Source: Deltaproteobacteria bacterium
Lineage (GTDB): Bacteria; Desulfobacterota; Binatia; UBA12015
Length of the DNA stretch: 8,560 nt
Direction of reading: 5' to 3'
Assembly (NCBI GenBank): GCA_003447545.1
Contig: DLYX01000394.1
Coordinates: 1 to 8,560 of the forward strand
This document shows positions 4,753 to 8,560 of this stretch, piece by piece. Each line of letters starts with the position of its first letter. Positions within the stretch are counted from its first letter, which is position 1. Below the pieces are notes generated by a model, which was given only the letters and a program-made list of their open reading frames with translations, ran no database searches and was not told the origin of the DNA. The position numbers were made by a program, and so were the translations under genes.

Positions 4753-6213
4753 TCAGATTGCGCCCAGAACTTTGCTGATCGTCTTTCGAAATTTGTTGCC
4801 AAAGGGCGGGCGTGCGCCAATGATCGGCAAAACATCAATCATGGTCTGACTGTAAAACGCGCGTGCATGACTCATGTTTCTGAACCCTTCCGGACCGTGA
4901 TAGGCACCCATTCCAGAGGCGCCAACACCACCAAATGGGAGATCCTCTTGCACGTAATGAAGCGTGATATCATTGACGCAAACACCACCACTTTGGACAT
5001 GAGTGAATAAGTATTCCTGTTCACCTTTGTCTGTGCCAAAGTAATACAGAGCGAGTGGATCTCGGCGGGGTTCGATCTTGTCCGGTACCTCGGTGATATC
5101 CGCATACGTCATAATGGGGAGAATGGGCCCGAAAATCTCCTCGTGCATGACTTGCATGTCCTCATGGACGTTCTGGAGAATATGCAGAGGCATGCGCCGG
5201 TTGCTGGCGGACGCACGCGTCTTGTCAGCACCGACGATGGTGAGTTTTGCGCCCTTGGCGACCGCATCCGCAATGTAGCCTTGTAATCTGGCGAAATGTC
5301 TTTCGTTAAAGACACCCGCATAGTCCGTATTCTCGGTGATGTTTGGATACATTGACTCCGTCTCGTGAGAGACCCGCGCAATGAACTGCTCTTCCAGTTC
5401 CGCCGGCACCAGGACGTAGTCCGGTGACAGGCAGAGTTGGCCACCATTTAACAGCTTGCCGAAAGCCAGCCGTGTTCCTGCGAGTTCGATCTTTGCGCTG
5501 CGACTAATGACGACGGGTGACTTGCCGCCAAGCTCCAATGTGACGGGCACCAAGTTTTTTGCCGCGGATTGCATCACTTGCTTACCGACGCGAGTGGATC
5601 CGGTAAACAGAAGGTGATCGAAGGGCAGCTCCGCAAATTGTTGACCGATCTCGGCACCGCCGGTTACGACCGCGACCTCATCTTCGGAGAAATATTGAGG
5701 GATAACTTCGGCAAATAATGCCGCTGTTTCAGGCACGAACTCTGAGGGTTTCAGCAAGGCCCGGTTACCGGCAGCAAGCGCACTCGTCAGAGGCGCAACG
5801 GTCAGGCCGAAGGGCAGGTTCCAGGGAGAAATGATGCCGACAACTCCTTTGGGGAAATATCGGACCTGGCTTTTCCCGCCCAGAAAGTTCATCGGTTTGT
5901 TGGTTTTTCGCCTCTCCGGTTTCATCCAGGTTTTCAAATATTTCATTGAATATTCGATTGCCTCGACCTTGGACGCAAACTCTGAAAACAAACTGAATTC
6001 ATAGGATCGAGCATCGTTGAATTCGCGTTTGGTTGTTGCCGCAAACTCTGTCTTGTTTTCGATAATCAGCGCCTTGAGTCTTTTCAGGCGGTCAATTCGT
6101 GTTGCATAGGTGACCTCGCCCTCGGCACGAAACTTGGCTCTCTGTTGTTCGAGGAGTGCGTTTAGATTCGGTGCGGTCAAATCTGTGACGTTATAGTGTT
6201 CAGCTGTGCTCAT
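4753..6213 (-). CDS. Coniferyl-aldehyde-type aldehyde dehydrogenase
   Basis: The product is 486 residues, full length for the family. AGAGGA stands about 5 bases before the ATG at 6213. It is an NAD(P)-dependent aldehyde dehydrogenase oxidising an aldehyde to the acid in the cytoplasm. Visible motifs are Pro130-Trp-Asn132 (oxyanion/cofactor), Lys155 in KPSE, the glycine motif GSTRVG (205-210), general base Glu227 in LELGG, catalytic Cys261 in NGGQLC, and EEIFGP (358-363). The sequence around the nucleophile (GQLCLSPDYVLVP) and the compact N-terminus match the coniferyl aldehyde dehydrogenase (CalB-like) branch rather than betaine or succinate semialdehyde types. This branch also includes enzymes acting on fatty and other aromatic aldehydes, so the natural substrate is uncertain. 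It follows the TetR gene with a 36-base gap on the same strand and is very probably cotranscribed with and controlled by it. Confidence 0.93.
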   Translation of the reverse strand: MSTAEHYNVTDLTAPNLNALLEQQRAKFRAEGEVTYATRIDRLKRLKALIIENKTEFAATTKREFNDARSYEFSLFSEFASKVEAIEYSMKYLKTWMKPERRKTNKPMNFLGGKSQVRYFPKGVVGIISPWNLPFGLTVAPLTSALAAGNRALLKPSEFVPETAALFAEVIPQYFSEDEVAVVTGGAEIGQQFAELPFDHLLFTGSTRVGKQVMQSAAKNLVPVTLELGGKSPVVISRSAKIELAGTRLAFGKLLNGGQLCLSPDYVLVPAELEEQFIARVSHETESMYPNITENTDYAGVFNERHFARLQGYIADAVAKGAKLTIVGADKTRASASNRRMPLHILQNVHEDMQVMHEEIFGPILPIMTYADITEVPDKIEPRRDPLALYYFGTDKGEQEYLFTHVQSGGVCVNDITLHYVQEDLPFGGVGASGMGAYHGPEGFRNMSHARAFYSQTMIDVLPIIGARPPFGNKFRKTISKVLGAI

Positions 6214-6249
6214 GGTTTTCCTCTGTGGTTGCCCTGCATTGTTTTCCGT

Positions 6250-6966
6250 TCAGCGATTTTTCGTGATTCGCTTGAGCGTTTGATTTGTTTTGTTCGCTTG
6301 GATGTTGGAGGAGGCTTCCGCGCGGATGCCCTCGATGATGCGAACGGCATTCTTGATGAAAAGCGGTTCAGACGAAAAACTGGCCATCAGTTTCAGAACA
6401 TCCGTCGGTAACTCTTCGTTCTCTAATGATGGGCTCTGGTCGGTTTGCGTCGCACCGATCAGCAGGACCCCCATTGTTTTTACGATCTCGCTTGCCTGCG
6501 CTGTGCTTAGTTTGAGTGCTTTGGATGATCGTTCCGCAAGAACTTCCACCTGCTTGATGAAGATTCGCTTCGACTCGATCAGCCGAGGGATCGCGACATT
6601 GTGCTCGATGAGATGTTCAAGTCGGGTCAGCAACGGCAAGAAGACGCCGTCGGCCAGGGCCGTCGTATAGAGCGATTGGGCATACGCCTCACTCGACATG
6701 GAATCAGATAATTCATTGATGAAAACTTGGCTCCATCGAATCAAGCTTTGCTCATAAAGGGTCAGAAAGAGCTCTTCCCGGGTTTGGAAGTAAAGATAGA
6801 GTGTCCCCTTGGCCAGGCCCGTGTTCCTGGCGAGTTGCGCCATGGAAAATGCCTCATAGCCAACCTCATGGAAGTACGTTTCGGCGGCGTCGAGCACTGC
6901 TTGCCGCCGAAGCGCCTTTTGTTCTGCGCTTCTCGCTCTCTGATAAATCGCCGGAGTTGTGTTCAT
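6250..6966 (-). CDS. TetR/AcrR-family transcriptional regulator
   Basis: The product is 238 residues from the ATG at 6966, which has GGAG 6 bases upstream. A GTG 17 codons earlier (7017) has no ribosome site, and the extra residues are Pro/Ser/Lys-rich, so the shorter form is preferred. The N-terminal helix-turn-helix domain spans about residues 22-68: AVLDAAETYFHEVGYEAFSM, then AQLARNTGLAKGTLYLYF with the typical GTLYLYF recognition end and TREELF after it. Residues 70-215 form the helical ligand-binding and dimer domain; the last 20 residues are basic and Asn/Lys-rich. It probably represses its own operon, including the aldehyde dehydrogenase, by binding the palindromes at 7032-7073. Release by an aldehyde, fatty or aromatic compound is an inference from the partner gene. 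Confidence 0.92.
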   Translation of the reverse strand: MNTTPAIYQRARSAEQKALRRQAVLDAAETYFHEVGYEAFSMAQLARNTGLAKGTLYLYFQTREELFLTLYEQSLIRWSQVFINELSDSMSSEAYAQSLYTTALADGVFLPLLTRLEHLIEHNVAIPRLIESKRIFIKQVEVLAERSSKALKLSTAQASEIVKTMGVLLIGATQTDQSPSLENEELPTDVLKLMASFSSEPLFIKNAVRIIEGIRAEASSNIQANKTNQTLKRITKNR

Positions 6967-7031
6967 GAGTGTCTCCACACGGCTTTGTTTCTTCTCGCTC
7001 GGCCATGGCGGGTTCACCGCCCCTGGCCAAT

Positions 7032-7073
7032 AAATGACCGCTGGTCATCTATATAGCTGACCAGCGGTCATTT
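7032..7073. promoter_or_regulatory. TetR operator: double palindrome
   Basis: AAATGACCGCTGGTCA (7032-7047) and its exact reverse complement (7058-7073) face each other across 10 bases. Each arm also contains a near-perfect palindrome, TGACC-n3-GGTCA, so two operator dimers about 26 bp apart, on the same helix face or close to it, could bind. It lies 66 bases upstream of the TetR start, as expected for an autoregulated TetR operon. Confidence 0.85.
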
Positions 7074-7076
7074 CAA
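7048..7076 (-). promoter_or_regulatory. Sigma-70-type promoter of the TetR-ALDH operon
   Basis: On the minus strand, TTGAAA (7076-7071, five of six to the -35 consensus) is separated by 17 bases from TATAGA (7053-7048, four of six to the -10 consensus). The right operator arm fills the spacer and the left arm covers the start site just beyond the -10, so a bound repressor would block polymerase. Transcription should start near 7041, giving a leader of about 75 bases. Confidence 0.65.
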
Positions 7077-7144
7077 GTGTCGGTCAGCTCCGCAGAAACC
7101 TAGCGGCAAGCCACACCCGGAACTCCGCCGATCGGATGGGGAGG

Positions 7145-7255
7145 GGTCGCACGCCGACGACCCCGCCCGAGACCTGGAAGATGCTCACCGACAAGGCCCG
7201 GTCGCTCGGCTTTGATGTCGACGCGCTGGTGATGGGGCAGGACGCGGCGGGGTAG
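7145..7255 (+). pseudogene. Decayed lipocalin C-terminal remnant, second copy
   Basis: The frame reads Gly, then RTPTTPPETWKMLTDKARSL, then GFDVDALVMGQDAAG, and stops at TAG 7253-7255. This is a good C-terminal helix and tail of a Blc-type lipocalin. The preceding strand (Tyr-Leu-Trp-Ile-Leu-Ser) is lost: upstream codons read MGRG and then diverge. There is no start or ribosome site. Over 56 bases (7148-7203 against 2315-2370) it is identical to the other remnant at 45 positions. This copy keeps the tail but lacks the YLWIL strand; the other keeps YLWIL but has a damaged tail. It lies between the TetR operator and the SDR gene. Confidence 0.6.
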
Positions 7256-7338
7256 GGGGGCAGGCAGTTATTTTCGGGCGCTTTCTTGCGGTCCGCAGGT
7301 CTTGCAGGCGATAAACAACCAACGAAAGGAATCGATTC

Positions 7339-8421
7339 ATGGCCTCCGTTACTCCAACTTCGGGACCCGTCGCAGTCACCGGGGCGTCCGGATACGTCGG
7401 CGCTCATACTGTTCTGGCGCTCTTGAACCGTGGCTATACCGTCCACGCTTGCGTCACCAATCCGGACAATCCCGAAAAGACGGCACACCTGCTGGCCATG
7501 AACGAACAGGGCCACCCCGGAAGCCTGACTCTGCACAGGGCCAATCTTCTTGAGGAGGGGGGCTATGACGTGCCCCTGGCCGGATGCAGTGCGCTCCTGC
7601 ACGTCGGAACCGCGATGGCTTACGGGGGAGCCAACAATCCCCAGGAGGTCTACGACGGGGCGGTCTCGGGCACCGACAACGTCCTTCGCTCGGTTGCGAG
7701 GACCGAAACGATTCGTCGTTTGGTGTACACGAGCTCGTTTGCGGCGATCATGAACCCCCGTCCTCCCGGCTACCGTTATACGGAAAACGATTGGGCATCG
7801 GATAATCGCGAGAAGGATCCTTCCTGGAGTCTCGAGAACCTGAACGACAAGGGCCAGGTCAGTTACGCGATGGCCAAGGTCGAGACCGAGCATCGCGTAT
7901 ATGCGGCGGCCAGAGAGAGCGGGCGTTTTGAGGCGATCTCGATCAACCCGATTGTCGTTCTGGGCCCGCTTCTCGCCAAGGCGCACGATCTGGTCTTCTC
8001 GTGGCAGTGGTTTCTGGGGCGCATGCTGCGGGGCGAGGCCTGCGGGAACGGCTGGCAGCATCTGTGGAACATCGTCGACGTCCGCGACGTGGCGATGGCC
8101 CATGTGCTCGCGATCGAGAGCGATGCCTGTCGCACGGGGGACCGATTCCAGCTCTCGGCTACCGACGAGTCAGGCGAACTCGATTGCGTCCAGCTCCAGC
8201 AAAAGCTGCTCGAGTTGTTCCCCGAGATCGACGTAGGTGGGGCCCCCGAGGGCTATGCGGAGATTATCGAGAAGCACGGCCAGGTCTACGACTCCCCCCG
8301 GGCGCGTTGCGACAGGGCGCGCGAGGTGCTCGGACTGCAGACCCACGCGGTGGAAGATACGTTGGCGGAAACGGGCCGCTCATTGATCGACTTGGGTCTG
8401 GTCGAGCCAAAGCTCAGATGA
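7339..8421 (+). CDS. Extended SDR reductase, dihydroflavonol/cinnamoyl-CoA reductase type
   Basis: The product is 360 residues. The ATG at 7339 follows AAAGGA with an 8-base gap. The N-terminal Rossmann motif is TGASGYVG (14-21). The catalytic set is Ser132/Ser133 (VYTSSFAAI) and Tyr176-Ala-Met-Ala-Lys180, with NPIVVLGP (203-210) and DVRDVAMAH (247-255), all typical of the NAD(P)-dependent epimerase/dehydratase family, DFR/CCR-like branch. These enzymes reduce aldehydes, ketones or CoA thioesters in the cytoplasm; the substrate here is not predictable. After the second strand the sequence is CVTNPDNPEK, where plant-type relatives usually have VRNP. The missing Arg (Thr40 instead), which normally contacts the NADP phosphate, may shift cofactor preference. 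It is oriented away from the TetR-dehydrogenase operon and could share its control region from the far side, but a lipocalin relic lies between them. It converges on the gene at 8440-8560 with an 18-base gap. Confidence 0.92.
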   Translation: MASVTPTSGPVAVTGASGYVGAHTVLALLNRGYTVHACVTNPDNPEKTAHLLAMNEQGHPGSLTLHRANLLEEGGYDVPLAGCSALLHVGTAMAYGGANNPQEVYDGAVSGTDNVLRSVARTETIRRLVYTSSFAAIMNPRPPGYRYTENDWASDNREKDPSWSLENLNDKGQVSYAMAKVETEHRVYAAARESGRFEAISINPIVVLGPLLAKAHDLVFSWQWFLGRMLRGEACGNGWQHLWNIVDVRDVAMAHVLAIESDACRTGDRFQLSATDESGELDCVQLQQKLLELFPEIDVGGAPEGYAEIIEKHGQVYDSPRARCDRAREVLGLQTHAVEDTLAETGRSLIDLGLVEPKLR

Positions 8422-8439
8422 AGAGGCGGGCTGGGGGCG

Positions 8440-8560
8440 CTACGGCGTTCCCCAGCAGGATCCCGCGCCGTTGCACGTGTCGTTGATTGTGCCCGGATTG
8501 CCGTCGTTGCAGGTGGTGCCGGAAGGCGCATAGTTGGGGCTGCAGCCCGAGCCGTTCGGG
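8440..8560 (-). CDS. Cys-rich secreted protein, C-terminal part (runs off right edge)
   Basis: An open frame enters from the right edge and ends at TAG 8442-8440, giving 39 residues. It contains CSPNYAPSGTTCNDGNPGT followed by INDTCNGAGSCWGTP, with four cysteines (6, 17, 29, 35) and many Gly, Asn, Asp and Thr. The pattern Gly-Thr-x-Cys-x-Asp-Gly-Asn-Pro-x-Thr-x-x-Asp-x-Cys-x-Gly-x-Gly-x-Cys is like the disulfide-rich repeats found in large secreted proteins of myxobacteria and related lineages, normally present in several tandem copies. The rest of the gene, including any signal peptide or catalytic domain, is outside the window. The function is unknown; an extracellular or surface location is inferred from the cysteine pattern. 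The pattern is too regular for a chance frame. Confidence 0.7.
   Translation of the reverse strand, partial: PNGSGCSPNYAPSGTTCNDGNPGTINDTCNGAGSCWGTP

Larger units (their letters stand above)
6967..7338. other. Divergent intergenic region between TetR and SDR genes
   Basis: It holds the TetR leader, promoter and operator (7032-7076) and the lipocalin relic (7145-7255). From 7256 to 7338 there is a G-run, then an AT-richer stretch, and the AAAGGA ribosome site (7325-7330) of the SDR gene. No clear rightward promoter was found. The 339-codon minus-strand frame covering this region is antisense to the SDR gene and is not called. Confidence 0.55.

Noticed and set aside
6967..7017. An upstream GTG start (7017) for the TetR protein
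   Set aside because: There is no Shine-Dalgarno sequence, and the added residues do not belong to the TetR fold; the ATG at 6966 has GGAG at a good distance.
7084..8103. A 339-codon minus-strand open frame
   Set aside because: It is antisense to the well-supported SDR gene, has no ribosome site, and runs across the lipocalin relic. Its composition reflects the GC-rich opposite strand.

Overview
The window looks like chromosomal DNA from an uncultured Gram-negative bacterium, perhaps of the former Deltaproteobacteria (Myxococcota- or Binatota-like). The evidence is style, not a marker gene. It has several Cys-rich secreted proteins of unknown function, two lipoproteins with clear lipoboxes, Shine-Dalgarno-led genes, mixed GC content, and TAA, TAG and TGA all used as stops. 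No rRNA, tRNA, CRISPR array, transposase or phage gene was seen.

Left part (1-3400): a signal-peptide gene runs off the left edge on the minus strand (1-176). A 367-base gap with strong hairpins follows, then a minus-strand Cys-rich secreted protein (544-1275) with a palindrome-rich upstream region. Next is a small plus-strand secreted-protein gene (1756-2061) whose signal peptide and mature part lie in one frame but are separated by a single TGA. A decayed lipocalin tail (2252-2389) and an orphan lipoprotein gene (2450-3355) complete this part.

Centre (3459-7080): a minus-strand block reads TetR regulator, coniferyl-aldehyde-type dehydrogenase, beta-lactamase-family lipoprotein. The TetR promoter at 7048-7076 is interleaved with two 13-bp palindromes that together form a 42-bp perfect inverted repeat, so autoregulation of the regulator and the dehydrogenase is the simplest reading. 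The lipoprotein may be read from the same transcript or separately; a two-hairpin repeat lies just upstream of it.

Right part (7081-8560): a second decayed lipocalin tail (7145-7255) precedes a plus-strand extended SDR reductase of the dihydroflavonol/cinnamoyl-CoA reductase type (7339-8421). This converges on the last 39 codons of a Cys-rich secreted protein (8440-8560, minus).

The aldehyde dehydrogenase, SDR and serine hydrolase could together handle aldehydes or esters, but no pathway can be assigned. No complete new system is evident. The most unusual signals are the 32-base element found twice (2083-2114 and 4643-4674) with a compensatory base-pair change, the TGA-split gene, and the two lipocalin remnants 4.8 kb apart.
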